64,000 nt of DNA from Arthrobacter humicola (GTDB lineage: Bacteria; Actinomycetota; Actinomycetes; Actinomycetales; Micrococcaceae). The notes under the pieces were generated by a model that saw only the letters and a list, made by a program, of their open reading frames with translations, had not been told where the DNA came from and made no database searches. A program made the translations under genes and the position numbers. The stretch covers positions 186,001 through 250,000 of the forward strand of contig NZ_JAFKON010000004.1 of NCBI RefSeq assembly GCF_022803015.1, given 5' to 3'. Each line of letters opens with the position of its first letter. Positions within the stretch are counted from its first letter, which is position 1. This document shows positions 1 to 9,353 of this stretch, in pieces.

Positions 1-786
1 CCAGGCTTCGAGGGTGCGGCGGTTGAGTTCAGCGCCGAGCGCCGAGAGCTGGACGCGGTCGTTGGCGCCCTCCACCTGCCAGCGGTCTTCGGTGACGACG
101 GCGGCGACGCGGCCGCCCGCGGCGCGGGCCAGGGCCAGGACATCGGTGAGGTACTTTTCGCCCTGGGCGTTGTCCGTGGTGACGTGGACCAGCGCGTCGC
201 GCAGGACGGCGGCGTCGAAGGCGTAGATGCCGGAGTTGACCTCACGGATTTCGCGTTCGGCGCTGGTGGCGTCCTTGTGTTCGCGGATTCCCGTGACGGT
301 TCCGTCTGCTGCGCGGAGGATGCGACCGTAGCCGGTGGCGTCCTCGAGCACGGCGGTGAGGACGGTGACGGCGTTGCCCTCGGCCTCGTGGGCGGCGACG
401 AGCTCGCCGAGCAGGCCGCCGGTGAGCAGCGGGACGTCGCCGTACGTGACCACGACCGTTCCGCCCAGCCGTCCTTGGGGGTCGAGCGTGTCGAGCGCTT
501 CCAGTGCCGCCTCGACCGCGCGGCCGGTGCCGGGCACATCGTCCTGGTCCACAATCAGGGCTTTCGGATCGAGGGCGGAGACGTGGGCGGCTACGAGGTC
601 GCGTTCATGCCGGACCACCAGGGCCAACTCGCGGGGGCTGATACTGCGGGCCGCCTGGAGCGCGTGGCCGACCAGCGAGCGGCCGCCAATCTCATGGAGA
701 ATCTTGGGGGTACGGGATTTCATCCGGGTACCGGCCCCTGCAGCTAGGACGATCACGGCGGCTGGGCCAGTATTCTCGGGGCTCAC
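1..786 (-). CDS. glmU: GlmU, bifunctional UDP-GlcNAc pyrophosphorylase / GlcN-1-P acetyltransferase (partial)
   Basis: Only the first 262 codons are present; the C-terminal left-handed beta-helix acetyltransferase domain lies beyond the window edge. The visible part is the uridyltransferase domain, which makes UDP-GlcNAc for peptidoglycan: the nucleotide-binding signature LAAGAGTRMKS (about residues 14-24) is followed by PKILHEIGGRSL, and YGDVPLLT and the EVNSGIYAF segment are intact. The start is a GTG at 786 preceded by AAGGAGAG about 8 nt upstream. It lies just downstream of a tRNA-Gln gene on the same strand. Identification is secure; completeness cannot be judged. Confidence 0.95.
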   Translation of the reverse strand, partial: MSPENTGPAAVIVLAAGAGTRMKSRTPKILHEIGGRSLVGHALQAARSISPRELALVVRHERDLVAAHVSALDPKALIVDQDDVPGTGRAVEAALEALDTLDPQGRLGGTVVVTYGDVPLLTGGLLGELVAAHEAEGNAVTVLTAVLEDATGYGRILRAADGTVTGIREHKDATSAEREIREVNSGIYAFDAAVLRDALVHVTTDNAQGEKYLTDVLALARAAGGRVAAVVTEDRWQVEGANDRVQLSALGAELNRRTLEAW

Positions 787-829
787 GTATTGGCTCTCCT
801 TGCTTGGTTGCGCAGTGTGTCTCGCCAAG

Positions 830-901
830 TTCCGCCCATAGGACTCGAACCTATACTCCACGGCTCCAAAGGCCGGGGTGCTGCCATTACACCAGAGCGG
901 A
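830..901 (-). tRNA. tRNA-Gln (anticodon TTG)
   Basis: The minus strand folds as a 72-nt cloverleaf. A 7-bp acceptor stem pairs 895-901 with 831-837 (TCCGCTC with GGGCGGA). The D-arm contains GGTGTAATGGCAGC, the anticodon loop is C-T-TTG-G-A, and the T-arm is TATAGGTTCGAGTCCTATG. The discriminator is A at 830 and no CCA is encoded, which is usual in actinobacteria. The sequence closely resembles actinobacterial tRNA-Gln with anticodon TTG. The bottom pair of the anticodon stem appears to be a C-T mismatch. Confidence 0.93.
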
Positions 902-990
902 CCGTGCCCAGGCTTGACCTGTGGCACGAGAATCAATTCTGCCACGAAGGTTGATGCTCGTGCGACTCAGCGCCGCGGAAGGGGCGGGCA

Positions 991-1050
991 GGCGCGGGTG
1001 GGCGCGGGTGGGCGCGGGTGGGCGCGGGTGGGCGCGGGTGGGCGCGGGTG
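991..1050. repeat. Perfect tandem repeat, 6 x 10 bp (GGCGCGGGTG)
   Basis: Six identical, uninterrupted copies of GGCGCGGGTG occupy 991-1050, flanked by degenerate versions (GGGGCGGGCA before, GGCGGTGCGG after). The unit is not a multiple of three and lies outside genes. Such pure short repeats are prone to copy-number change by slippage. Confidence 0.97.
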
Positions 1051-1070
1051 GGCGGTGCGGCCGGCGCCAC

Positions 1071-1647
1071 GGGACATGCCCATTCTTGGTCTGCGCGGCC
1101 GGACATGTGCCGCAGGATTCACGCGTTCCGTGGAACGTGCCTTCCTGGGCGTGCGCAGAGACCCCGTCCCCTAAGCGGGACATGCCCAGCGTTGGTCCCG
1201 AGCAACGGACACAATGCCAATATGCCCATCCCTGGCCCGCGCCGAGGGACATGCCCTGCGGGATTTCGGCCCTCAAAGGGACATGTCCAGCGGCGGGTGC
1301 TCACGCTGGGCATGTCCCGCGGGATTCACGCGTTCCGCGGAACGTGCCTTCCCGGGCGTGCGCCGCGACCCCATTCCCTACGCGGGACATGCCCAGTGCT
1401 GGTCCCGATCAATGGACACAATGCCAATATGCCCATCCCTGGCCCGCGCCCAGCGACATGCCCAGCGGGATTTGAGCCCTGCAAGGGACATGTCCAATAC
1501 TGGCCCGCGCCGAGGAACATGCCCAGCGGAAATTCAGCCCTGCAAGGGACATGTCCCGTGCTGGCCCGCGCCGAGGGACATGTCCCGCGGGTTTTGAGGG
1601 CTGCAAGGGACATGTCCATCGGTGGGTGCTCACGCTGGGCATGTCCC
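1071..1647. repeat. Array of about 14 GGGACATGYCC palindromic motifs in nested direct repeats
   Basis: Near-palindromic cores (GGGACATGTCC, GGGACATGCCC or GGGCATGTCCC) start near 1071, 1099, 1177, 1246, 1278, 1308, 1384, 1453, 1485, 1514, 1546, 1575, 1607 and 1637. Larger direct repeats organise them: 1101-1288 recurs at 1308-1495 with an offset of exactly 207 bp and most bases identical; a block beginning CTGGCCCGCGCC recurs at about 1232, 1439, 1500 and 1561; GGTGCTCACGCTGGGCATGT recurs near 1296 and 1625. Function is unknown to me. Confidence 0.9.
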
Positions 1648-1663
1648 GGGGATGGGCAGGAGG

Positions 1664-3493
<1,830 letters not shown>

Positions 3494-3565
3494 TGGGAAC
3501 TGCTTTCTTAGGTGTATCGGTGAAGTGAAGCTGTGAAGTCATCGGATGCGATGCGTCAAAAGCTC

Positions 3566-4528
3566 CTAAAGGAGCGTATCGGAGATGATGCGGGCCCCGT
3601 GCACCGGCCCGTGCACCGCCATGGCGTCGAGGCTGTGGTGCCGCAGCTCTTCGGCGAGCCCGGCGGCCGCGGCGGGGCTGTGTGCGAGGAACGCGACGGT
3701 GGGTCCGGAGCCGGAGACGATGCCCGCGATCGCGCCGCAGGCCTCGCCGCGGCCCAGGGTCTCGCGCAGGCCCGGGGCCAGTTCGATCGAGGCGCGCTGG
3801 AGGTCGTTGACCAGCACGCGGCTCAGGGCGTCGGCATCGCCGCTGCGCAGAGCCGTGAGCACGCCGGGATCCACGGCGTCGGGTTCGTCCACCGCCAGGC
3901 CCTCGGCCGCGCGCAGGCGGTCCAGGGTGCGGTAGACCTCAGGGGTGGGCAGGCCGAAGTCCGCGCTGACCAGGACCCAGTCCGTCTGGGCCTTGACCAG
4001 GGCCGGCGAGAGGTCATCGCCCAGGCCCAGTCCGACGGCGGTGCCGCCCAGCAGCGCGAAGGGAACATCGGCGCCGAGCTCGGCGGCCAGGTGGGCCAGC
4101 TCGTCGCGGGACAGTCCGCTGTTCCACAATGCGTCGCAGGCCAGCAGGGTGGCGGCGGCGTCGGCCGATCCGCCGCCCATGCCGCCAGCCACGGGCACCC
4201 GTTTGGTGATCTCCAGGTGGACACCCGTGGAGTGTTCCGAGACGTCGGCCATGATGGCGGCGGCTTTGTAGGCCAGGTTGCGGTGATCGAGCGGAATGTC
4301 CACCCCGTCGAGGTCCACGGTGCTCGCATCGCTTATGCTGACGGTGATCTCGCCGGTATCGGTGCTGGTGGCGGCAATTTCTTCGTAGAGCGAGACAGCC
4401 AGGTAGACGCTGGCCACGGAGTGGTAGCCGTCCGGCCGCAGCGGTCCGACATCCAGTGAGACGTTAACCTTGCCTGGAGCTTTCACCCGGACGGTCCTCG
4501 CGGCAAAGCGCCCTCTCACTGCGTTCAT
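3566..4528 (-). CDS. ispE: 4-diphosphocytidyl-2-C-methyl-D-erythritol kinase
   Basis: Cytosolic GHMP kinase that phosphorylates CDP-methylerythritol in the MEP isoprenoid pathway, feeding polyprenyl carrier and quinone synthesis. At 320 residues it is of normal length. Motif 1 is VKAPGKVNVSLDVG (near residue 14), the ATP-binding glycine-rich loop is PVAGGMGGGSADAA, and motif 3 is SGSGPTVAFL near the C-terminus. It lies downstream of ksgA in the rpfB-ksgA-ispE order known from mycobacteria. ATG 4528 is preceded by TAGCGT-GGAGCC, so it may have its own leaderless start besides read-through from ksgA. Confidence 0.96.
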   Translation of the reverse strand: MNAVRGRFAARTVRVKAPGKVNVSLDVGPLRPDGYHSVASVYLAVSLYEEIAATSTDTGEITVSISDASTVDLDGVDIPLDHRNLAYKAAAIMADVSEHSTGVHLEITKRVPVAGGMGGGSADAAATLLACDALWNSGLSRDELAHLAAELGADVPFALLGGTAVGLGLGDDLSPALVKAQTDWVLVSADFGLPTPEVYRTLDRLRAAEGLAVDEPDAVDPGVLTALRSGDADALSRVLVNDLQRASIELAPGLRETLGRGEACGAIAGIVSGSGPTVAFLAHSPAAAAGLAEELRHHSLDAMAVHGPVHGARIISDTLL

Positions 4529-4534
4529 GGCTCC

Positions 4535-4540
4535 ACGCTA
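4535..4540 (-). promoter_or_regulatory. Putative -10 (TAGCGT) of a leaderless ispE transcript
   Basis: TAGCGT ends 6 nt before ATG 4528, the spacing expected for an actinobacterial leaderless mRNA. The intervening GGAGCC could also act as a short ribosome-binding site, so the mode of initiation is ambiguous. Confidence 0.45.
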
Positions 4541-4609
4541 TGGCATCGCGGCCCGGGCTCCAAGCACGCAACCGCCCCCGGCGGCGCCCATGCGGAGCTC
4601 ACAAGGAGC

Positions 4610-5509
4610 TCAGGAGTCCGGTTGTCCGTGGGCTTCGGCGATTCTGGCGAACGCCGCGATGTCGATCACTTCGCCGCGTGCGGTGGGGTCGACGCCGGCG
4701 GCCCGCAGGCAGCGTTCGGCCTCGGCGGCGCTGCCGGCCCAGCCGGCCAGCGCGGCCCGGAGCGTCTTGCGGCGCTGCGCGAAGGCGGCGTCGATCACGG
4801 CGAAGACCTGCTCCCTGGTGGCGGTCGTGACGGGGGGCTCCCGGCGCGTGAAGGCGACGAGTCCGGAATGGATCTTGGGCGCTGGCCAGAAGACGTTCAT
4901 GCCGATCACGCCGGCTTTGCGCATGCTGCTGTACCAGGCGGCTTTGACGGATGGAACGCCGTAGGTCTTGGAGCCGGGGCCGGCCGCGAGCCGGTCGGCG
5001 ACTTCATCCTGGACCATGACCAGGCCGTGCTGCAGGCTCGGGAAGTGCTGCAGGAGGTGCAGCACCACGGGAACGGCCACGTTGTAGGGAAGATTCGCCA
5101 CGAGGGCGGTCGGTTCGACGGGAAGTTCGGTGACCCGCATGGCGTCGGCCAGGACGAGGTAGAAGTTCCCGGCGGCGTGCGGACGCCACTCGGCCACAGT
5201 GGCCGGCAGGCGCCCGGCAAGGACCGGATCGATTTCGACGGCGACCACGCTGCGGGCGGCGTCCAGCAGGCCAAGGGTCAGTGACCCGAGTCCGGGGCCG
5301 ACTTCCAGGACGGTCTCATCGGCGCGGATGTCGGCGGCGTTCACGATCCGCCGGATGGTGTTGCCGTCGATGACGAAGTTCTGCCCGAGGGTCTTCGTGG
5401 GCCGCACGCCGATTTCCTCTGCCAGCCGGCGGATATCGGAGGCACCCATCAGCGGTGCGGGCGCCGCTCCGGGCAGGCTTTCGGGGGCGGAGGGGCTCGG
5501 TTCAGTCAC
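4610..5509 (-). CDS. rsmA: 16S rRNA (adenine(1518)-N(6)/adenine(1519)-N(6))-dimethyltransferase
   Basis: KsgA/RsmA dimethylates two adjacent adenines in the 3' terminal helix of 16S rRNA, a late step of 30S maturation. The 299-residue protein has [17 protein letters not shown] (about 39-55), SAM-binding motif [17 protein letters not shown], and the catalytic [10 protein letters not shown] motif. Start GTG 5509 has no strong ribosome-binding site but a TAGGAT hexamer 6 nt upstream, fitting a leaderless transcript. It sits 156 bp after rpfB, with a strong hairpin between the two, and ispE follows on the same strand. Confidence 0.96.
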   Translation of the reverse strand: MTEPSPSAPESLPGAAPAPLMGASDIRRLAEEIGVRPTKTLGQNFVIDGNTIRRIVNAADIRADETVLEVGPGLGSLTLGLLDAARSVVAVEIDPVLAGRLPATVAEWRPHAAGNFYLVLADAMRVTELPVEPTALVANLPYNVAVPVVLHLLQHFPSLQHGLVMVQDEVADRLAAGPGSKTYGVPSVKAAWYSSMRKAGVIGMNVFWPAPKIHSGLVAFTRREPPVTTATREQVFAVIDAAFAQRRKTLRAALAGWAGSAAEAERCLRAAGVDPTARGEVIDIAAFARIAEAHGQPDS

Positions 5510-5515
5510 CTAGGT

Positions 5516-5521
5516 ATCCTA
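5516..5521 (-). promoter_or_regulatory. Putative -10 (TAGGAT) of a leaderless ksgA transcript
   Basis: TAGGAT lies exactly 6 nt before the GTG start of ksgA. Its position downstream of the 5541-5575 hairpin suggests ksgA-ispE could be transcribed independently of rpfB. Confidence 0.55.
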
Positions 5522-5540
5522 TCCCGGCGCCGGTACGCCG

Positions 5541-5575
5541 CAGGCCGGGTCCGGAGGGAATCCGGACCCGGCCTG
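5541..5575. terminator. Strong hairpin between rpfB and ksgA
   Basis: Perfect 15-bp inverted repeat: CAGGCCGGGTCCGGA at 5541-5555 and its complement at 5561-5575, with a 5-nt loop. There is no T-tract on either side. It probably terminates, attenuates or stabilises the 3' end of the rpfB transcript. Confidence 0.65.
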
Positions 5576-5665
5576 TGCTCTCCCTGGCTGTGGTCGGCAG
5601 CCGCGGGAGTCGGGCGTTCAGTGGCGGGCGGTCAGTGGCGGGCGGTCAGCCGCCGGCCTGGCCTG

Positions 5666-6811
5666 CTAGCTGGAGGCGGCCCAGCCGCAACCCCAGGGCT
5701 GCAGTCCGCGCTGGGCGTAGACCCGGTTGGCGACGGCGATCTGCTGGGCCTTGGTGGCGGCAGCGGCGTTCGGGGCGTAGGCGCCGCCGCCCGAGCTGAG
5801 CCAGGTGCCGACGTCGAACTGCAGGCCACCGTAGTAGCCGTTGCCGGTGTTGGTGGACCAGTTGCCGCCGGATTCGCACTGGGCGATCTTGTCCCACATG
5901 CCCTGGTTCATCATGGCGGGGGCGGCCGCACCGGTGTTGGCGGCGGGCTTGGGCTTTTCCTTGGTGCCGACAGTGACCTTTTCGGTGACGGGCTGGACGC
6001 TGACGGTCTCGGACACCAGGGTCCGGGAGGCTTCGCGGCCATCCACGAGGACCAGCTTGAAGTTCTTGCTGGTGGTGCCGGCGACGCCGGCCTGGGTGAC
6101 CTTCTTCTCACCCTTGAACATGTCAGCACTCTCGGTGGTGAGTGTTTCGAAGGCGACGGGCTCGGTGGTGTTGGCCGTCTTGCTGACGTCGACGCGGGAG
6201 ACCTTAATCACCATGTCATTGACCACCGGGGCGTTCCCGGGCTGGGATACGCGGTCGCTGGCCCCGAGCGAAAGCCCGGCGTCCTCGAGCACTTTGGCGA
6301 CTGTGGCCGCCGTCGTGGTGGTCGCTGCCGCCTTGCCGTCCGCAACGAGGCTCACCTTTTTAGGCGTCGAGATGGAGACGAAGGAGCCGGAGACGGCGAG
6401 CTGGGCGTCCTTGGGCACGGAGACCTGCGAGGCGCTGGCCACGCCGAGTTCGGTCACGAGCCCCTCGACGGTGGGTGCGGTGGTGGAGATGGTCCGTTCG
6501 GCGCCGTCCAGGCTGACCTTGACGGCCTTGGCGAGGTTGACGTTGATGACTGACCCGTCCTGCACGTGGGCGTCCGCTGAAGGCGACACCCTGTCAGATG
6601 GCTGCAGTTCAACCTTGGCACTCTTGACGACTTCCCCGACGGTTCCGCCGAAGGTCTGGACGGAGCTGACTTTGCCATCCACGTTGAGTGTGATCGTCTT
6701 GTTATTGCCGACGAAGGCCACGAGGCCCAGCACCAGTGCCACCAGCACCACGAGCTGCGTGCCAACCTTGACGAAGCTGAACTTGCCGTCCGATGTGAAG
6801 AACTTGACCAC
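5666..6811 (-). CDS. rpfB: Resuscitation-promoting factor RpfB (G5 and transglycosylase-like domains)
   Basis: Secreted or membrane-anchored muralytic enzyme that promotes resuscitation and growth. With the GTG start at 6811 it is 381 residues: an N-terminal membrane anchor or signal (about 16-36, [14 protein letters not shown]), three DUF348 repeats (about 38-220), a G5 domain (about 220-295), and the C-terminal Rpf/lysozyme-like domain beginning [13 protein letters not shown], with the expected catalytic Glu at about 313 and paired cysteines. An in-frame ATG at 6883 would add 24 residues without hydrophobic character. I prefer 6811 because the start of the anchor then fits a signal sequence, but there is no clear ribosome-binding site. 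Upstream is a long, structured leader. Downstream are ksgA and ispE. Confidence 0.93.
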   Translation of the reverse strand: MVKFFTSDGKFSFVKVGTQLVVLVALVLGLVAFVGNNKTITLNVDGKVSSVQTFGGTVGEVVKSAKVELQPSDRVSPSADAHVQDGSVINVNLAKAVKVSLDGAERTISTTAPTVEGLVTELGVASASQVSVPKDAQLAVSGSFVSISTPKKVSLVADGKAAATTTTAATVAKVLEDAGLSLGASDRVSQPGNAPVVNDMVIKVSRVDVSKTANTTEPVAFETLTTESADMFKGEKKVTQAGVAGTTSKNFKLVLVDGREASRTLVSETVSVQPVTEKVTVGTKEKPKPAANTGAAAPAMMNQGMWDKIAQCESGGNWSTNTGNGYYGGLQFDVGTWLSSGGGAYAPNAAAATKAQQIAVANRVYAQRGLQPWGCGWAASS

Positions 6812-7115
6812 AATTGCCCGAATCTCTTGGACCTTCCGGGCACGGGGAAAAGTGCACGTGGCCATCCACCGCGAGCGCGCCAACGGCGGCTCCGGACAGC
6901 GTCCGGAGCGTCACGGAACATGCGTGCACTGCCTCACCCAAAACGAGAGCGCGCATGTGGTTTGTTGGCCACAATGCACGCCCTGCTGGAGTGAAATTAT
7001 CCGTAGGCCTTCCCCGACCCCGGCTAATAGTTGACCACTGTAATCGAAGCGTTATAAAGGAACCAAGAATTTGTGCATACCTGGTATCTATGCCGGGGAG
7101 CTGGATGAGGGCGGT
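6812..7115 (-). promoter_or_regulatory. Structured leader and promoter region of rpfB
   Basis: The 304-bp gap to tatD holds no gene. On the minus strand an 8-bp stem (AGTGCACG at 6923-6930 with its complement at 6851-6858) encloses a perfect hairpin (GCTCCGGAC, 6889-6897 with 6901-6909, 3-nt loop). The outer stem is followed by TTTT, like a weak intrinsic terminator, before the start codon. A second inverted repeat (TGTGG/CCACA) is at 6956-6973. A possible promoter is TTGGTT (7061-7066) and TACAGT (7037-7042), 18 bp apart. A regulatory RNA switch in the rpfB leader is, as I recall, reported for M. tuberculosis; the resemblance here is in position and architecture only. Confidence 0.5.
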
Positions 7116-8003
7116 TCAGTCCCAGGATCCGTACGCCCGCACCGTATTTGCGGCGATCTGCGCACACAGCCCGGAAAGCTCCGACCCGGTCACATCGGCC
7201 ATAGCCCGCACGGTGTACGGAACCATGTAGCTCGCGTTGGGCCGGCCGCGATGCGGGTGCGGGGTGAGGAAGGGCGCGTCGGTCTCGACCAGGATCCGGC
7301 TCGGCTCAGCGATAGACAGCGCGTCCCGCAGGTCCGTCGCGTTCTTGAATGTCACAGTTCCGGCAAAGGACATGTACCAGCCCTCCGCGTTGCAGGTCCG
7401 GGCGAGTGCCTCGCCGCCGGAGAAACAGTGGAAGACCACCCGCTCCGGGGCCCCCTCTTCGCGCAGGACCTGGACGACGTCGTCGTGGGCGTCGCGGTCG
7501 TGGATTTGCAGCGTCAGTCCGAGCCGTTTGGCGATGTCGATATGGCGGCGGAACGAATAGCGCTGGTGGGTCAGGCCCTCGCCCTCGGTCCGGAAGAAGT
7601 CCAGGCCGGTCTCCCCGATCGCCCGGATCCTCGGATGGGCGGCGAGCGCCTCGATCTCGGCCAGGGCCTCCTCCAGGCCGCCGCGCCGGGCGTAGCCGGG
7701 GGCGTCGTTGGGGTGGAGGGCAACAGCGCCCAGGAGCCGGGAATCGAGGTCGACCGCGTTGACCGTAAACCGGGACGATTCGAGGTCGCAGCCCACCTGC
7801 ACGGCGCCTTGCACGCCCACGGCGGCGGCGGCATCGAGGGCGTCCTTGATGCCCACCTCAAGCTCCGCGTCGGGAAAGTCCAAATGCGTGTGGTTGTCCA
7901 TGACCGGCACGGGAAGCGGTTCCGGTGCGGGCGGATACCCGCTGCGTCCGGTACCGTCGTTTCCAGGCGACCGGAAGGGGACGGGAGTGAGGGGATTGAG
8001 CAT
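7116..8003 (-). CDS. tatD: TatD family metal-dependent hydrolase (DNase)
   Basis: TIM-barrel amidohydrolase-fold protein of 295 residues. Metal-binding motif MDNHTHLDFPDAE (about 35-47), AIGETGLDFFR in the middle, IHDRDAHDDV and HCFSG further on, and the ETDAPFLTPHPHRGRPN motif near the C-terminus are all present. TatD proteins are 3'-5' exodeoxyribonucleases implicated in DNA repair or turnover; the physiological substrate is not certain. There is a 30-residue N-terminal extension before the first metal ligands. ATG 8003 is preceded by TAGGGT at 6 nt, suggesting a leaderless mRNA. Its position before rpfB matches mycobacteria. Confidence 0.94.
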   Translation of the reverse strand: MLNPLTPVPFRSPGNDGTGRSGYPPAPEPLPVPVMDNHTHLDFPDAELEVGIKDALDAAAAVGVQGAVQVGCDLESSRFTVNAVDLDSRLLGAVALHPNDAPGYARRGGLEEALAEIEALAAHPRIRAIGETGLDFFRTEGEGLTHQRYSFRRHIDIAKRLGLTLQIHDRDAHDDVVQVLREEGAPERVVFHCFSGGEALARTCNAEGWYMSFAGTVTFKNATDLRDALSIAEPSRILVETDAPFLTPHPHRGRPNASYMVPYTVRAMADVTGSELSGLCAQIAANTVRAYGSWD

Positions 8004-8009
8004 TCATCC

Positions 8010-8015
8010 ACCCTA
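8010..8015 (-). promoter_or_regulatory. Putative -10 (TAGGGT) of a leaderless tatD transcript
   Basis: TAGGGT is separated from ATG 8003 by GGATGA (6 nt), the geometry seen repeatedly in this window. It faces the divergent moxR gene across a 178-bp gap in which I see no other feature. Confidence 0.5.
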
Positions 8016-8181
8016 ACCGGCGGCCAGATTTCCCCGGAACTCTCTGTCAGGGCCGGCAGTTGTGTTAGTAGTCTGTTAATACTCTGTAATTTCCCCGTTA
8101 GGAAACAGGTGAATGCCACTGCGGGGCCCCGGCCGCCGCGGGCGGTCAGATCCGGGACCCACCAGGGCTGAAAGGCTGCCG

Positions 8182-9339
8182 ATGGATTACCACCGCACTT
8201 CCGTAGACGACATCCTCCCCCAGGGACAGAGCCTCCCGGGCCGCCCGTCCTTGGACCCAAACGCAGCCGGACAGCGGTCCCCGCGGCATGAACTGCCGGC
8301 CATGGATGCCGACGCTTTCCACTCAGCCAGCACCCGGATCCTGACGGCGATCAATACGGTCATCGACGGCAAGGCCGAAGCGGCCAAACTGGCGCTCACG
8401 GTCCTCCTCGCCCAGGGCCACCTGCTCCTCGAAGACGTCCCGGGGGTGGGCAAGACGCTCCTGGCGAAGACGCTGGGCCGCACCATCGACTGCTCCGTCA
8501 GCCGGATCCAGTTCACCCCGGACCTGCTGCCGTCCGACGTCACGGGCGTGTCCATCTACAACCAGGCGACCCGGACCTTCGAGTTCCGGCACGGCGCGGT
8601 GTTCGCCAATATCGTCATCGGGGACGAAATCAACCGCGCCTCGGCCAAGACCCAGTCAGCCCTGCTGGAGTGCATGGAGGAGCACCAGGTCACGGTGGAC
8701 GGCACGTCCTACCGGCTGGATGAGCCCTTCATGGTGGTGGCGACGCAGAACCCCATTGAGATGGAGGGCACGTATCCGCTGCCGGAAGCGCAGCGGGACC
8801 GCTTCATGGCCCGGATTTCCATGGGCTACCCGGACCGTGAGTCCGAGATGGAGATGCTCGAAACCCACCAGGCCTCCTCTCCGCTGGCGCGTGTGACGGC
8901 AGTGGTCACCGCGGCGGAAGTGGCCGCCATGATTGCCACGGTGCAGCAGGTGTACGTGTCCCGGTCCATCAAGGAATACACCGTGGCCCTGGGCCGGGCC
9001 ACGCGGGAAAGCGGGCTTCTCCGGCTCGGCGCCAGCCCGCGGTCCATGCTGCAGCTCCTGCGTGCGGCGAAGGCCACCGCCGCGCTGGAGGGACGGGACT
9101 TTGTGCTGCCGGACGACGTCGTCAGCGTCGCCGAAGCGGTGCTCGCCCACCGGATCATCCTCGACCGCAAGGCGGCCAGCGCGGGTGAGACGCCGCAAAG
9201 CGTCATCCGGGCCATCATCGCCAAGATACCCGTCACCCCGGACGTGACGGCCTCACCCAACGGAACCGGCGGCCCTGGCCGGAAGAAGGCCTCGGCCATG
9301 GCAGCCGCGCCGCCGCCCAACGTGCCCAATCCGCACTAG
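8182..9339 (+). CDS. MoxR family AAA+ ATPase
   Basis: A 385-residue AAA+ ATPase with an AAA_3 domain. Walker A is DVPGVGKTLLAKTL, Walker B is IVIGDEINRASAKTQ (GDEINRA is typical of MoxR), sensor 1 is VVATQNPIEMEGTYPLPEAQ with a following DRF arginine segment, and a C-terminal lid domain follows. MoxR ATPases act as chaperones that mature protein complexes, often with the adjacent DUF58 and transglutaminase proteins, as here. Start ATG 8182 follows AAAGG at about 8 nt; an upstream in-frame ATG (8113) would add a low-complexity 23-residue stretch. First gene of a three-gene operon (15-bp gap, then 4-bp overlap). Confidence 0.93.
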   Translation: MDYHRTSVDDILPQGQSLPGRPSLDPNAAGQRSPRHELPAMDADAFHSASTRILTAINTVIDGKAEAAKLALTVLLAQGHLLLEDVPGVGKTLLAKTLGRTIDCSVSRIQFTPDLLPSDVTGVSIYNQATRTFEFRHGAVFANIVIGDEINRASAKTQSALLECMEEHQVTVDGTSYRLDEPFMVVATQNPIEMEGTYPLPEAQRDRFMARISMGYPDRESEMEMLETHQASSPLARVTAVVTAAEVAAMIATVQQVYVSRSIKEYTVALGRATRESGLLRLGASPRSMLQLLRAAKATAALEGRDFVLPDDVVSVAEAVLAHRIILDRKAASAGETPQSVIRAIIAKIPVTPDVTASPNGTGGPGRKKASAMAAAPPPNVPNPH

Positions 9340-9353
9340 GGAATGGCTCCGCC

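Larger units (their letters stand above)
902..1663. other. 762-bp intergenic region filled with repeats, no credible gene
   Basis: This gap between the ABC-F gene and tRNA-Gln has open frames on both strands, but they only translate the underlying repeats (GHVP, GTCPAGF and similar phrases) and have no ribosome-binding sites or recognisable domains. It holds a 10-bp tandem repeat (991-1050) and a larger array of GGGACATGYCC motifs (1071-1647), both listed separately. Confidence 0.85.

Noticed and set aside
1071-1647. Repeat array as a CRISPR or as eukaryotic p53-like decamers
   Set aside because: Spacers are not unique or equal in length and no cas genes exist; the resemblance of GGGCATGTCC to a p53 half-site is coincidence in a bacterium.
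6812-7115. c-di-AMP (ydaO) riboswitch before rpfB
   Set aside because: This class precedes many actinobacterial rpf genes, but its conserved segments are not present here.
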